A stretch of 64,000 nt of DNA from NCBI GenBank assembly GCA_910580195.1, contig CAJTWA010000015.1, positions 20,842 to 84,841 on the forward strand, written 5' to 3'. This stretch comes from an uncultured Lachnospiraceae bacterium. GTDB lineage: Bacteria; Bacillota; Clostridia; Lachnospirales; Lachnospiraceae. The notes beneath the pieces were generated by a model. The model did no database searches and was not told where the DNA came from. It saw nothing but the letters and a program-made list of their open reading frames with translations. Position 1 is the first letter of the stretch. The number at the start of each line of letters is the position of its first letter. Below, one piece after another: positions 8,710 to 17,827 of the stretch. Made by a program: the position numbers and the translations under genes.

Positions 8710-10713
8710 TTAATCCTCCAGCATGGCAAGGAATTCTTCTTCCGAAACCACCCGGATGCCCAATTCCTGCGCCTTTATAAGCTTGCTCCCAGCATTTTCC
8801 CCAGCCAGCACCACGCTCGTCTTTTTGGACACGGAACCGGAAACTTTCCCGCCCTGCTGCTCAATCAGGCCGGCAGCTTCTTTCCGCCCCAAGGTTGGCA
8901 GCGTCCCGGTGATAACGAACGCCATCCCTTCCCATTTGCTGCCCCGCGGCTGCTCTTTGGATTCCATATTTACGCCATACTGCTCCATCCGGCTTATGAT
9001 GCGCTGGTTCCCTTCTTCTGCAAAAAAATCTAAAATGCACCTTGCGCTGACTTCCCCAATGTCGTTGACATTTTTCAAGTCCTCTTCCCCAGCCTGCCGC
9101 AATGCATGGATACTGCCGAATTCCCGCAAAATGGCTTTGGCTGCCGCTTTCCCCACATTTGGGATGCCAAACCCGGTCAGGAGCTGGTAAGCGTCATTTT
9201 CCTTGGATTTCTCAATGGCTTCCAGCAGCTTATCCGTATTTTTTTCTTTCCCGATAATGCCTTGCGCAATCAGTTCTTCCCGGTGCTCTTTCAGCACATA
9301 GATATCTGCAATGTCTTTTAAATAACCAAGGCGCACCAGTTCTTCCACATACACCGTCCCAAACCCTTTGATGTCCATGGCACCCCTGCCTACAAAATTC
9401 ATGATATGCCGCTCCAGCTGGGCAGGGCAGCTTGGGGAGGTGCATTTTAAGTCTGCGGTATCTTTTTCCCGTTCCGCCTTTGCCCCGCAGACGGGGCAGG
9501 TTTTTGGCAAACGGTAGGGAAGGGCATGCCCCGGACGCTTTTCCTTCAGCACTTTGCGGACTTTCGGGATAATTTCCCCGGATTTATAAACCAAGATCCG
9601 GTCGCCAATCCGTATGTCCAATTCGTCGATAAAATCTTGGTTGTGGAGGGTTGCCCTTGACACAGTAGTCCCGCATAGCCGCACCGGCTCAAAAATAGCC
9701 GTGGGGGTAATCCTCCCCGTCCGCCCTACCGACAGCTCCACGTCCAGTAAGGTGGTTTCCTTTTCTTCCGGGGGGTATTTGTAGGCAACTGCCCAGCGGG
9801 GGACTTTGGAAGTAGCGCCCAGCTTTTCCCGGTCTGCCAAGGAATTGATTTTTACCACAGCCCCGTCAATGTCGTACCCAAGGTTCCCCCGGTTCTCGCC
9901 GATGGCGCAGATTGCCGCCCAGACCTCTTCTTTGGTTTTGCAGGTACGGTAACCGTCAATGACAGGTATCCCGTTCTGTTTTAAGTATTCATAGCCTTGG
10001 GTGTGGGTCAGGATTTCCATACCGCGCACCTGCTGGATATTGAACACGAACATGGACAGGCCGCGTTCTTTTGTAATTTTGCTGTCTAACTGCCGCAGCG
10101 TGCCTGCCGCGCAGTTCCTTGGGTTGGCAAAAGGTTTCTTCCCTTTCAGCTCCTGGCTTTCGTTGACGCGGGCAAAATCCTCATTTTTCATATAGACCTC
10201 GCCCCGGATTTCCAGATATTCCACTGGAACTTTCAGCTTCTTTTTTACATCAGGGATGACTTTTGCATTGGCTGTCACATCCTCCCCGAAATTGACGCCA
10301 TCCCCTCTGGTAATAGCCGTCTTCAGTGCCCCATCTTCATACCTAAGGGCCATGGAAAGGCCGTCAATCTTATATTCCACCACAAATTCAGGGTCCTCTA
10401 GCTGTTCCTTCATTTCTTCCACAAATTCTTCTACTTCCTCTTTGGAAAATACGTCCTGAAGGCTCAGCATGGGGACGTTGTGGCGGACTAAGACCCCTGC
10501 TTCACGCTTGGCCGCACCCCCGACTTTCTGGGTAGGGGAATCCGGCGACACAAAATCCGGGAAATCCTTTTCTAAAGATTTCAGCTCCCGCATCATGGTA
10601 TCATATTCGTAATCGCTGATTTCCGGGCTGTCCATATTATAATAGCGGTTGCTGTGGTATTCCAGCTGCGCCCTAAGTTCCGTTATCCTTGCTTCTGCCT
10701 GATTCCTGTCCAT
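8710..10713 (-). CDS. ligA: NAD-dependent DNA ligase
   Basis: Seals nicks in replication and repair using NAD+. The ATG at 10713 (MDRNQAEARITELR) follows GGGAAGG, giving 667 residues; an in-frame start 24 codons upstream adds an atypical N-terminus. Domains in order are Ia (HSNRYYN), the adenylation domain with lysine 115 in KIDG, OB fold, a C4 zinc finger (CPVC, CTSPSC), helix-hairpin-helix repeats, and a C-terminal BRCT domain (FVITGTLPTLGRKEA). All essential elements are present. Confidence 0.97.
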   Translation of the reverse strand: MDRNQAEARITELRAQLEYHSNRYYNMDSPEISDYEYDTMMRELKSLEKDFPDFVSPDSPTQKVGGAAKREAGVLVRHNVPMLSLQDVFSKEEVEEFVEEMKEQLEDPEFVVEYKIDGLSMALRYEDGALKTAITRGDGVNFGEDVTANAKVIPDVKKKLKVPVEYLEIRGEVYMKNEDFARVNESQELKGKKPFANPRNCAAGTLRQLDSKITKERGLSMFVFNIQQVRGMEILTHTQGYEYLKQNGIPVIDGYRTCKTKEEVWAAICAIGENRGNLGYDIDGAVVKINSLADREKLGATSKVPRWAVAYKYPPEEKETTLLDVELSVGRTGRITPTAIFEPVRLCGTTVSRATLHNQDFIDELDIRIGDRILVYKSGEIIPKVRKVLKEKRPGHALPYRLPKTCPVCGAKAEREKDTADLKCTSPSCPAQLERHIMNFVGRGAMDIKGFGTVYVEELVRLGYLKDIADIYVLKEHREELIAQGIIGKEKNTDKLLEAIEKSKENDAYQLLTGFGIPNVGKAAAKAILREFGSIHALRQAGEEDLKNVNDIGEVSARCILDFFAEEGNQRIISRMEQYGVNMESKEQPRGSKWEGMAFVITGTLPTLGRKEAAGLIEQQGGKVSGSVSKKTSVVLAGENAGSKLIKAQELGIRVVSEEEFLAMLED

Positions 10714-10889
10714 GCCTACATCCCTTCCCTCTGCAATCCTCTGCTTTCCTGCTGCCCATTGCCTGATTTCCAGAAAGCCTGCCATAACCCACTGTAAAGA
10801 TAGAAAAAACTATCTTGGATCTGCCTGTATTAGGCAAGCGTTTCCTGCCGGATGAGTGTCCAAATTCCGTATTGGGCAGGCTTAGCGGC

Positions 10890-11606
10890 TTACTTCTTCA
10901 GGCCTAACTGCGCCATCAGCTCTTCCAATTCCTGCCCTTCCACTTTCCGGTATGTACCTTCTTTTAAGTCACCCAAGCGGATGTTCAGGATACGCACCCG
11001 CTTCAAATCCATGACACGGTACTGGAACTGCTCGCACATCCGGCGAATCTGCCGGTTCAGCCCTTGGGTCAGGATAATGCGGAAGGCGCGCCTGCCCACC
11101 CGTTCTACCGTGCACGGGCGGGTGGTTGCGTCCAATTCTTCCAGATACACGCCGCTTGAAATGTTCATTAGGAAATTTTCGGAAATGTCCTTATTCACCT
11201 TTACAATATACTCTTTTTCATGGTAATTCCTGCTGCGCATAATCTGGTTGGCAAGCTCCCCTTGGTTCGTCATCAGAATAAGCCCATGGGAAGTTTTGTC
11301 CAGCCGCCCAATGGGGTAAACCCGCTTGGGGTAACCCAAGAAATCCACAATATTGTCTGCTTCCCGTTTTTCCGAGGTGCAGACAATTCCCGGCGGCTTA
11401 TTGACTGCCAGCAGGATTGCCTCATCCTCTTGAGACACTCTTTTGCCCCCATATACCACAAGATCCCCGGGGGCAACTTTATCCCCCATCACCGCTGTCC
11501 TCCCATTGATGGTAACAGCCCCTTTTTCTATCTGGCGGTCCGCCTCCCTTCTGGAACACACTCCCGCTTCGCTGAGATACTTATTAATCCTGATTGCTTC
11601 TGCCAT
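10890..11606 (-). CDS. rluF: 23S rRNA pseudouridine synthase, RluF-like
   Basis: 238 residues: an N-terminal S4 RNA-binding domain (IRINKYLSEAGVCSRREADR), then the RsuA-type catalytic domain with GRLDKTSHGLILMTNQGE (catalytic Asp) and the family box GLNRQIRRMCEQFQYRV. The wording of the C-terminal half (HEKEYIVKV, LNRQIRRMCE, LEELM) is closer to RluF, which modifies U2604 of 23S rRNA, than to RluB or RsuA. The assignment within the family is moderately sure. Confidence 0.88.
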   Translation of the reverse strand: MAEAIRINKYLSEAGVCSRREADRQIEKGAVTINGRTAVMGDKVAPGDLVVYGGKRVSQEDEAILLAVNKPPGIVCTSEKREADNIVDFLGYPKRVYPIGRLDKTSHGLILMTNQGELANQIMRSRNYHEKEYIVKVNKDISENFLMNISSGVYLEELDATTRPCTVERVGRRAFRIILTQGLNRQIRRMCEQFQYRVMDLKRVRILNIRLGDLKEGTYRKVEGQELEELMAQLGLKK

Positions 11607-11633
11607 CTATATCGCCCCCGCTTTCCAAAATAA

Positions 11634-12065
11634 TTATAAAAACCGCTTTAGCCGTTCAATATTTTCTTCCTCAAAATCCATAAGCTCTTCTGCCAGCTCA
11701 TTGGCATAGCTGCCTGTATTCTTGTTGTTGTGCTTCACCTTGAGGAGTTCCGTAATCCCTCTGGTATTGCCCTGTATCATCATGTCCGCCACATGGGGCG
11801 TGCTGATATTCAGCATCGTATTGGCCTGTATGGATCCCCACAGCATGGCTTTCCCTAAAGTGGACTGCCGGGCCATCAGCCCATGTTCCCAAAGCCCTGC
11901 CTCTGCCTTCCGGGCAAAATTCTGGAACCGGTCCCTCTGGGCAGCCAGTTCATAGGCAAACTCCTGATTGTAAATTTTCCCCATCAGCGCGTCTATGGCG
12001 CTGACAGCCATGGATGCATTTTTCCTCGTTTCCTTCAGCACATTGATTTCCTGATAATCCTGCAT
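11634..12065 (-). CDS. Conserved helical protein of unknown function
   Basis: 143 residues, no recognised domain. The sequence is rich in helix formers, with segments NASMAVSAIDALMGKIYNQ, LAAQRDRFQNFARKAEAGLW and STLGKAMLWGSIQANTMLN suggesting a four-helix bundle, possibly ferritin-like, but without a clear set of metal ligands. There is no signal peptide or membrane segment. AGGAGGGAATT precedes the ATG, so expression is likely. It stands between rluF and a lipoprotein gene on the same strand. Confidence 0.7.
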   Translation of the reverse strand: MQDYQEINVLKETRKNASMAVSAIDALMGKIYNQEFAYELAAQRDRFQNFARKAEAGLWEHGLMARQSTLGKAMLWGSIQANTMLNISTPHVADMMIQGNTRGITELLKVKHNNKNTGSYANELAEELMDFEEENIERLKRFL

Positions 12066-12260
12066 AATTCCCTCCTAATACCTTCTGTTTCCTATTAGGG
12101 TGGGATATTTGGCTTATTTTATACCCGCAAGCATACTTATTTGCCAATTGGTTTGCTATTTATCCGAAAAATACTGGAATCTGTTGGCAAATCATTTGCC
12201 TCACTGCCATATGCAGGTATTTTATGGTATACTGATAGGTGTTGTCCCTTATTTATGCGG

Positions 12261-12293
12261 AAAAAGGAGAACTGCCTTTCCAAGCAATTCTCC
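12261..12293 (-). terminator. Terminator in the gap below the lipoprotein gene
   Basis: GGAGAATTGC and GCAGTTCTCC form a stem of ten pairs with one mismatch on the minus strand and are followed by five T residues. It is the only clear element in the 358-bp gap 12066-12423; the rest shows no gene. Confidence 0.75.
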
Positions 12294-12423
12294 CTTCTAT
12301 TTCTTCATTTGCCCAACTGCGGCCAGCCTATAGCAGCTATTTCCTGCCATACAGGCACTTAGGCGCACTGCCTTGGGCACTGCCGTTTCCCTAGTTCCGG
12401 GCACATGCCTTGCGCCCCTCCGT

Positions 12424-13644
12424 CTAATTATTCAGCAGCAAATCGGTCCTGATGTAACCCGTCAGCCCATTCCACTCAACTTTCGTCCAGCCTTCTGCAT
12501 AGCTTAAGATGACTGTAATGCTGTCGCCTTCTTCCGTTGTCCCGACTAAATCGGCGGATTCGTCCATGGACTTACGCACATTATATCTGTTGGTGGCAGT
12601 CAGGACTTTCCCTTCCGGCACATAGTTAATTTCGGGAGTGGTTGTGTCTTCCTGTGGGGTTTCATCTGCTTTGGGTTCTTCTGCAGGAGCCTGTTCTTGG
12701 TTTTCCGCAGGTTCTTCTGCATTTGCCTCTGCATCCTCAGCAGGCTTCTCTTCTTCTTTCTTCTTTTTGCTCTTCTTTTTCTTTTTCGTTTCTTTCTTTT
12801 CGGTATCTTCCTTTTCAGTATCTTCCTTCTGTTCCTCTTCCGGCTTATAGGATTCCTTCCACTGCTTGATTGCTTCGGAAACAGTACCGTCCATCTTCTT
12901 TAAGTTCTCGTCACCTGCCACTGCCGCTTCATACTTCTCCTGAACTTCTGTGCGCAGCTTCTGGACGTCTTCCCCGCCTTCAAACTCCTCAATCAGGGCA
13001 TCCACCTCTGCTTCGGTTTCCTGTTCCTTCAGGAGCCGGTTAAAGGAGCTGTAGCGGTTGTCAATGTAAACTTTGCCATCCTTGTCTGTTCTGAGATAGA
13101 AAAAGTCCATGCCCGGCAGCCCGCCTTCTACGCCGCTGAACTTCATGTCGAAGGTAGCGGAAACCATATAAGAGCCTTCTTCCAGCCCTTCCTTGGTATA
13201 GCAGGTCACGTTGCTGTAGCTTTCCACATGTTCGTCCATCATCTTAACATAGCTTTTTTCCATATCAGAAAGATACTGGGTAATTGACAGAAGCTTGTCA
13301 ATATCCCCTGCTGCATAAGAATTATAATAAGCGGAAACCAATTCCTTCACTTCTGGATGGGCGTCCACTTCATATTCGTCCTTCTTCACTTCCGGCTGCC
13401 CGGCTTCCTCTGTAGGAGCAGGGGTCTGGCCCTGTTCCTGCTGGGCCGGATCTTTGCCCTGCCCGCCGTTACCGCCTGGCTCATTGCATCCAGCCAGCAT
13501 CAGGACAGACGCCAAGGCAACTATCATTGCACTTTTAGACACATATTTCACATTTTTCTTTAAAAATTCTGTAATCTTATCTATAACAGCTCTATTTTCA
13601 GACACTAATCCGCGTTTTTCATCTTCTCTATTTAAAAAATTCAT
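12424..13644 (-). CDS. Lipoprotein with C-terminal SH3b-like domain
   Basis: 406 residues. A hydrophobic stretch ends in the lipobox LMLAGC at about residue 53, preceded by an unusually long basic N-region (about 38 residues); a later start would give a normal signal peptide, but the ribosome site AAGGAGC fits the ATG at 13644. After the cysteine come an acidic low-complexity linker, a globular domain (HPEVKELVSAYYNSYAAGD), a Lys/Glu-rich tract (12700-12830) and an SH3b-like domain (ATNRYNVRKSMDESADLVG ... WNGLTGYIRTDLL), which often binds cell wall. Probably extracytoplasmic; the substrate is unknown. Confidence 0.8.
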   Translation of the reverse strand: MNFLNREDEKRGLVSENRAVIDKITEFLKKNVKYVSKSAMIVALASVLMLAGCNEPGGNGGQGKDPAQQEQGQTPAPTEEAGQPEVKKDEYEVDAHPEVKELVSAYYNSYAAGDIDKLLSITQYLSDMEKSYVKMMDEHVESYSNVTCYTKEGLEEGSYMVSATFDMKFSGVEGGLPGMDFFYLRTDKDGKVYIDNRYSSFNRLLKEQETEAEVDALIEEFEGGEDVQKLRTEVQEKYEAAVAGDENLKKMDGTVSEAIKQWKESYKPEEEQKEDTEKEDTEKKETKKKKKSKKKKEEEKPAEDAEANAEEPAENQEQAPAEEPKADETPQEDTTTPEINYVPEGKVLTATNRYNVRKSMDESADLVGTTEEGDSITVILSYAEGWTKVEWNGLTGYIRTDLLLNN

Positions 13645-13729
13645 ATTTGCTCCTTATTCTGTTCATCTATATGGTTCAAGCTGCATCCAGCCGCTTGCCA
13701 GCCAGTATGCAGCGATTCAAAAGTTCCAA

Positions 13730-13801
13730 TGCACCCAGAGGGAATCGAACCCCCAGCCCCAGAACCGGAATCTGGTATTTTATCCGTTAAACTATGGGTG
13801 C
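13730..13801 (-). tRNA. tRNA-Arg (anticodon CCG)
   Basis: The minus strand folds as a cloverleaf: acceptor GCACCCA/TGGGTGC, D arm, anticodon stem CCAGA/TCTGG enclosing TTCCGGT (anticodon CCG, reading CGG codons), and T arm GGGGGTTCGATTCCC. The discriminator base is A and the CCA end is not encoded. It lies between the lipoprotein gene and aroK. Confidence 0.95.
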
Positions 13802-13830
13802 GTGATTAACTATTTTTTACAACTCTGAAA

Positions 13831-14376
13831 TTATAGCATACTTTTTTCAAAAAAGCAAAAGGTTTTTTCAAAAAATCCAATTTTTTTAATTTCCTCTGAA
13901 ATTTCCTCTGGGGAACGGCCGTCTGTCCTTACCACAAGTTCCCCGGCCTCCTCATAATAAGGCCTTCTCTGCCCCAATAACTCCCGGATATGGGCTACAT
14001 CCATCTTCCCATCCAGCAATGGGCGCCCTGAATTCTGGCACACCCTTGCAAAAATAGTTTCCGGTTCAGCCGTCAGCAGGACGACCAGCCCATTTTCCTT
14101 CATCAGGGAAATATTTTCCCGTTGCAGAACCATGCCGCCCCCGCAGGAAACGACTTTTTTTTCCTGCCCCTGCATCTGCCTGAGCAGTTCTGTTTCAAGG
14201 GTGCGGAAATACCCTTCCCCTTCTGACGCGAAAATCTCCTTGATGCTCCTGCCCTGCTGGCTTACTATCTGTGCATCTGTATCTATTTCCCCAAAACCCA
14301 ATGATTTTGCAAGGGCATGGGAAACCGTAGTCTTGCCAGTCCCCATAAACCCAACCAAATATATGTTATGCTTCAT
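13831..14376 (-). CDS. aroK: Shikimate kinase
   Basis: Phosphorylates shikimate with ATP in the cytosol. The ATG at 14376 (MKHNIYLVGFMGTGKTTVS) puts the Walker A loop GFMGTGKT at the N-terminus, giving 181 residues; upstream in-frame codons belong to aroD. Other motifs are EIDTDAQI (Asp, shikimate), YFRTLETELL (Arg), VVSCGGGMVL and GRPLL in the lid. It overlaps the 3' end of aroD by 11 nt, indicating coupling. Confidence 0.95.
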   Translation of the reverse strand: MKHNIYLVGFMGTGKTTVSHALAKSLGFGEIDTDAQIVSQQGRSIKEIFASEGEGYFRTLETELLRQMQGQEKKVVSCGGGMVLQRENISLMKENGLVVLLTAEPETIFARVCQNSGRPLLDGKMDVAHIRELLGQRRPYYEEAGELVVRTDGRSPEEISEEIKKIGFFEKTFCFFEKSML

Positions 14377-15142
14377 CCTTATACTCCAGACTTTCTGCAA
14401 TCCTGTCAAGGATTGCTGCAACCTCTTCCATGGGCAGCTGCCCCGGCGCGGAAGATTTCCCAAGCGTCCCAAAGGTAATGCAGGAACCAAATATCTGCCC
14501 GCTGATGCGGGAAAGCAAGCCGAGCCTGCCCATTGCCATTGTCACTACCGGATAGGCCGGGTAACGCTCCTTCATGCGCATGGTAGCCTCCATGAGGCGC
14601 AGCACGTCTGTATTCCTCTGAGGCATCACCGCTACTTTCCCAATGTCTGCCCCCAATCCCTTCATCCAGCATAAATCTTCTTCCAGTTCCCCTACCTTAG
14701 GGGTATGGGAAAAATAATGCTGGGATGCAAGGACGGCTGCCTTCTGCCGGTGCAGGCTCTCTATTACCCCTTTGGGATCCGAAAGCTCCTTGGCTTCCAC
14801 ATCCACCAAGTCTGCACAGCCGCTTTGGGCAATGCCAGAAAGCAATGCAATATACTTTTCTTCCGGAATCTCCCGTTCCCCGCCTTGCTGCCTGCTGCGG
14901 AACGTGCACAATAATACCGTATCTTTGCAGAGCGCCGCAAGCTCTTCAAGGACTTCCTGCGTACGCCCCCAGTCATCTATCTGGCTGTACCAGTCCATCC
15001 GCCATTCTAAAATAGCTGTACCCTGCCTTACAGCCTCTTTTGCCGCCCCTAAAATCTCCTCCTGCTGCCTTCCCACAACCGGGATGCAGATGAGGGGCTT
15101 GCCATTCCCTATCTGATATGATTTCAATTCCATTAAGCCCAT
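14366..15142 (-). CDS. aroD: Type I 3-dehydroquinate dehydratase
   Basis: Dehydrates 3-dehydroquinate to 3-dehydroshikimate through a Schiff base. Visible residues: EWRMDWY near the N-terminus, the catalytic His in LASQHYF, the Schiff-base Lys in GKVAVMPQ, and RLGLLSRISG/SCITFG at the end. The start is uncertain among ATGs at 15154, 15142 and 15133; 15142 follows GGAAGA. About 258 residues, slightly over the usual 250. It is divergent from aroE, with aroK downstream. Confidence 0.93.
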   Translation of the reverse strand: MGLMELKSYQIGNGKPLICIPVVGRQQEEILGAAKEAVRQGTAILEWRMDWYSQIDDWGRTQEVLEELAALCKDTVLLCTFRSRQQGGEREIPEEKYIALLSGIAQSGCADLVDVEAKELSDPKGVIESLHRQKAAVLASQHYFSHTPKVGELEEDLCWMKGLGADIGKVAVMPQRNTDVLRLMEATMRMKERYPAYPVVTMAMGRLGLLSRISGQIFGSCITFGTLGKSSAPGQLPMEEVAAILDRIAESLEYKDEA

Positions 15143-15195
15143 GTTTTCTTCCATAATATAGCAGTATAACCGATAAATGCAAAAGTTGCAAGCCA

Positions 15196-15224
15196 TTGAC
15201 ATATTTTTTAGAATCATTTAAGAT
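15196..15224 (+). promoter_or_regulatory. Sigma-A-type promoter of aroE
   Basis: TTGACA, a 17-nt spacer and TAAGAT lie 34 nt upstream of the aroE ATG in the aroD-aroE divergent gap. Both boxes are close to consensus. Confidence 0.7.
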
Positions 15225-15257
15225 ATTTAAGACAAAAAACAGAAACAGGTGAACGAT

Positions 15258-16157
15258 ATGACTTATGAAATAACAGGAAAGACCAAGCTGGCCGCGCTTT
15301 TAGGCAGCCCGGTAGCCCACAGCATTTCCCCCCAAATGCACAACGAGGCCTTCCGCTGCCTTGGGCTTGACTACGCTTACCTTGCCTTTGACGTGCAGCC
15401 AGAGGATTTGGAAACTGCAGTCAAAGGGCTTAAGGCCATTGGCATCTGCGGCTTTAACCTGACGATGCCCCTCAAACTGCATATCTTGCCTATGCTGGAC
15501 GAGCTGACCCCGGCGGCAAGGCTTGCCGGCTCCGTCAATACCGTAATTGCAGAAGGCGGGCGTTTGGTGGGGCACACCACCGACGGCATCGGGTATATGC
15601 GCTCCGTGGCAGACGCTGGCCATACCATTGCAGGCGGGAAGATGACTTTGCTGGGAGCCGGGGGCGCAGCCACTGCCATCTGCGTACAGGCAGCCTTGGA
15701 CGGCGTCCCAGCCATCGACATGTTCAAACGGAAAAACAGTTCATGGGGCAAGGCCGAGGAATTCTGCGCCCGTATTGAGGAAGAAACGGGCTGCCAAATC
15801 CGCTTAATGGATATTGGAAATGATTCCCAGCTTGCGGCCAGCATTGCAGGCAGCGCCATCTTAACCAACGCCACCAGCGTAGGGATGGCTCCCGGCACGG
15901 ACAGCAGCCCCATCCCGGACAGCTCCATGCTGCACCCCGGGCTGGTTGTTTCCGACATTATTTACAACCCCCGGGAAACTATGCTGATGAAGCAGGCAAA
16001 ATCCCAGGGATGCCCCTGCTTTAACGGCCTATACATGCTGCTGTACCAAGGGGCGGAATCCTTCCGCTGCTGGACAGGGCAGGAAATGCCAGTGGAACAT
16101 ATTAAGGAAAAATATTTTTCCGGCGGCGCTTTAGGCGGGGCAGCCCGCAAGCAATGA
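15258..16157 (+). CDS. aroE: Shikimate dehydrogenase
   Basis: NADPH-dependent reduction of 3-dehydroshikimate. The ATG at 15258 is spaced from AGGTG; an upstream GTG at 15249 overlaps that site. The 299 residues contain the substrate loop GSPVAHSISPQMHN, the catalytic Lys in NLTMPLK, NTVIAEGGRLVGHTTDGIG, and the cofactor loop GAGGAATA. The loop after it (MFKRKNSSW) lacks the classic NRT motif, so NADP preference is less certain and a YdiB-like quinate/shikimate dehydrogenase is possible. It points away from aroD/aroK and towards aroF. Confidence 0.92.
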   Translation: MTYEITGKTKLAALLGSPVAHSISPQMHNEAFRCLGLDYAYLAFDVQPEDLETAVKGLKAIGICGFNLTMPLKLHILPMLDELTPAARLAGSVNTVIAEGGRLVGHTTDGIGYMRSVADAGHTIAGGKMTLLGAGGAATAICVQAALDGVPAIDMFKRKNSSWGKAEEFCARIEEETGCQIRLMDIGNDSQLAASIAGSAILTNATSVGMAPGTDSSPIPDSSMLHPGLVVSDIIYNPRETMLMKQAKSQGCPCFNGLYMLLYQGAESFRCWTGQEMPVEHIKEKYFSGGALGGAARKQ

Positions 16158-16185
16158 ACCACCCCGCTGCATGCAACGGGGGATC

Positions 16186-16302
16186 TCCTAGCTTAACCTC
16201 CCAGCACGCTGCAAGCAGCGGAGGATCAAACCCATGAAAGAATGAACCGCCATGCTGCAAAGGGCTGGTATCCTAGCTTAACCTCCCAGCACGCTGCAAG
16301 CA
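16186..16302. repeat. Two direct repeats (~32 bp, 85 bp apart) between aroE and aroF
   Basis: A block beginning TCCTAGCTTAACCTCCCAGC occurs at 16186-16217 and 16271-16302; the sequence between is GC-rich and also partly repetitive (CATGCTGCAA, GCTGCATGCAA). They occupy the 304-bp gap 16158-16461. No T-box motif or open frame is visible there. Confidence 0.8.
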
Positions 16303-16461
16303 TAGGTAAATTCCCGTTCCAGCAACCGAAAAAACACCAGACACACCACTTTGCATTTGAAAAACGTGCATCCGCTAATCTACACAAACCAAGCCACATT
16401 TGCTCTATGGGGCACATAAAAGCAGTACAAGCCCCGGCAGGAACCGAAAGGAGAAACCACT

Positions 16462-17493
16462 ATGAGTTTTACATTTATAAAAGAACTTCCAAGCCCGGAA
16501 GAAATCCGGAAAGAATACGCCTTATCCCCCTCCGCTGCCCAGACAAAAGCAGGGCGCGACAAGATGGTAAAGGATATCATCACTGGGGCATCTGATAAAT
16601 TCCTTGTTATCATAGGGCCTTGTTCCGCGGACAACGAGGATTCCGTCTGCGACTATATCAGCCGCCTGTGCAAAGTCCAAGAAAAGGTAGCCAGCCAGCT
16701 AGTCATTGTGCCCCGGATTTACACCAACAAGCCCCGGACCACCGGGGAAGGCTACAAAGGGATTGCACACCAGCCAGACCCGGAAAAGCGGCCGGACATG
16801 CTTGCCGGTCTGGTAGCCATGCGGAAAATGCATATCCGCGCGCTGGAAGAAAGCGGCCTGTCCTCTGCGGACGAGATGCTTTACCCGGAAAACTGGCCCT
16901 ATGTGGAAGACCTGCTCTCCTATGTTGCCATCGGCGCACGTTCCGTAGAAGACCAGCACCACCGCCTGACTGTCAGCGGCTTCGACGTGCCTGCCGGGAT
17001 GAAAAACCCTACCAGCGGGGACCTTTCCGTTATGCTCAACTCCGTCTACGCCGGGCAGCACCCCCACCACTTCGTATTCCGGGGGCATGAAGTAAGCACT
17101 ACCGGGAACCCGCTGACCCACGTTGTCCTGCGGGGAGCCGTCAACAAGCGGGGGGTCTGCATCCCCAATTACCACTATGAGGACTTAGAACGCCTGATTG
17201 AAATGTATGGGAACATGGATCTAGTGCACCCCGCTGCCATCATCGACGCTAACCACTCCAATTCCAACAAGCAGTATGAGCAGCAAATCCGCATTGTAAA
17301 AGAAATCATGCACAACCGGAAGATTTCCCCGGAAATCAAGCAGATGGTAAAAGGCGTCATGATTGAAAGCTACCTTGAGCCGGGCTGCCAGAAGGTTGGG
17401 GAGCATGTTTATGGGAAGTCGATTACAGACCCTTGCTTGGGCTGGGAAGAATCGGAAGAACTGATTTACCAGATTGCGGAAATGAACGGTTAG
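16462..17493 (+). CDS. aroF: DAHP synthase, type I (AroG/F-like)
   Basis: Joins phosphoenolpyruvate and erythrose 4-phosphate, the entry step of the shikimate pathway. The 343 residues include IIGPCSADNE, PRIYTNKPRTTGEGYKG, the IGARSVEDQHHR metal/PEP region, GMKNPTSGD, DANHSNSNKQ, and VMIESYLEPG, the canonical order. It is preceded by GAAAGGAG. It probably forms a functional unit with aroE upstream, although 304 bp separate them. Feedback specificity (Phe/Tyr/Trp) is not evident from sequence. Confidence 0.93.
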   Translation: MSFTFIKELPSPEEIRKEYALSPSAAQTKAGRDKMVKDIITGASDKFLVIIGPCSADNEDSVCDYISRLCKVQEKVASQLVIVPRIYTNKPRTTGEGYKGIAHQPDPEKRPDMLAGLVAMRKMHIRALEESGLSSADEMLYPENWPYVEDLLSYVAIGARSVEDQHHRLTVSGFDVPAGMKNPTSGDLSVMLNSVYAGQHPHHFVFRGHEVSTTGNPLTHVVLRGAVNKRGVCIPNYHYEDLERLIEMYGNMDLVHPAAIIDANHSNSNKQYEQQIRIVKEIMHNRKISPEIKQMVKGVMIESYLEPGCQKVGEHVYGKSITDPCLGWEESEELIYQIAEMNG

Positions 17494-17540
17494 CTGCCTA
17501 GTTCTACCGCGGACAATGAAAAAAGTCTTTGGAGCCGGAC

Positions 17541-17720
17541 GGCACTGCAGGACAGCCCTTCCCCACGCAAACTGGGCAACGTTCCGGCGAACTAACTGCT
17601 AACTACGGCTAAGGAACTCGGGAACGCCCTCGTTCCTAAGCCTGCGTAAGCAGTGGATTTCGCCTCCACTAAGGACGCCCATGAAGTGTTTGCTTAGGGG
17701 AAGGGCTGTCCTGCAGTGCC
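17541..17720 (+). ncRNA. Candidate structured RNA, copy 1
   Basis: A 180-nt element whose ends pair perfectly over 24 bp (17541-17564 with 17697-17720). Inside are GCAAAC/GTTTGC (17567-17572 with 17688-17693), GGGC/GCCC, a hairpin GGAAC/GTTCC, a GNRA hairpin CTGC-GTAA-GCAG (17642-17653) and GTGGA/TCCAC. A second element at 50807-50986 has the same length and core but entirely different terminal stem sequence that also pairs. The GTAA tetraloop favours the plus strand. Conserved flanks are CCGGAC before and TGTGTAT after. It lies in the 458-bp gap between aroF and xerD. The RNA class was not recognised. Confidence 0.7.
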
Positions 17721-17827
17721 TGTGTATTGAAAAAGAAAAAGTCCGGCGTAGCGCCGGTAATTATTGTTCCACCCTTGTTTTTTGCCTTTCAAGCATATTT
17801 GGAAGAGTGGGAAACACGGGGGACTGC

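Noticed and set aside
12697..12903. Plus-strand hydrophobic frame rich in Phe/Leu/Ser
   Set aside because: It is the antisense of the Lys/Glu-rich tract of the lipoprotein gene.
16158..16461. Possible T-box or other leader riboswitch before aroF
   Set aside because: No AGGGTGG-type antiterminator or terminator hairpin is present; only direct repeats are seen.
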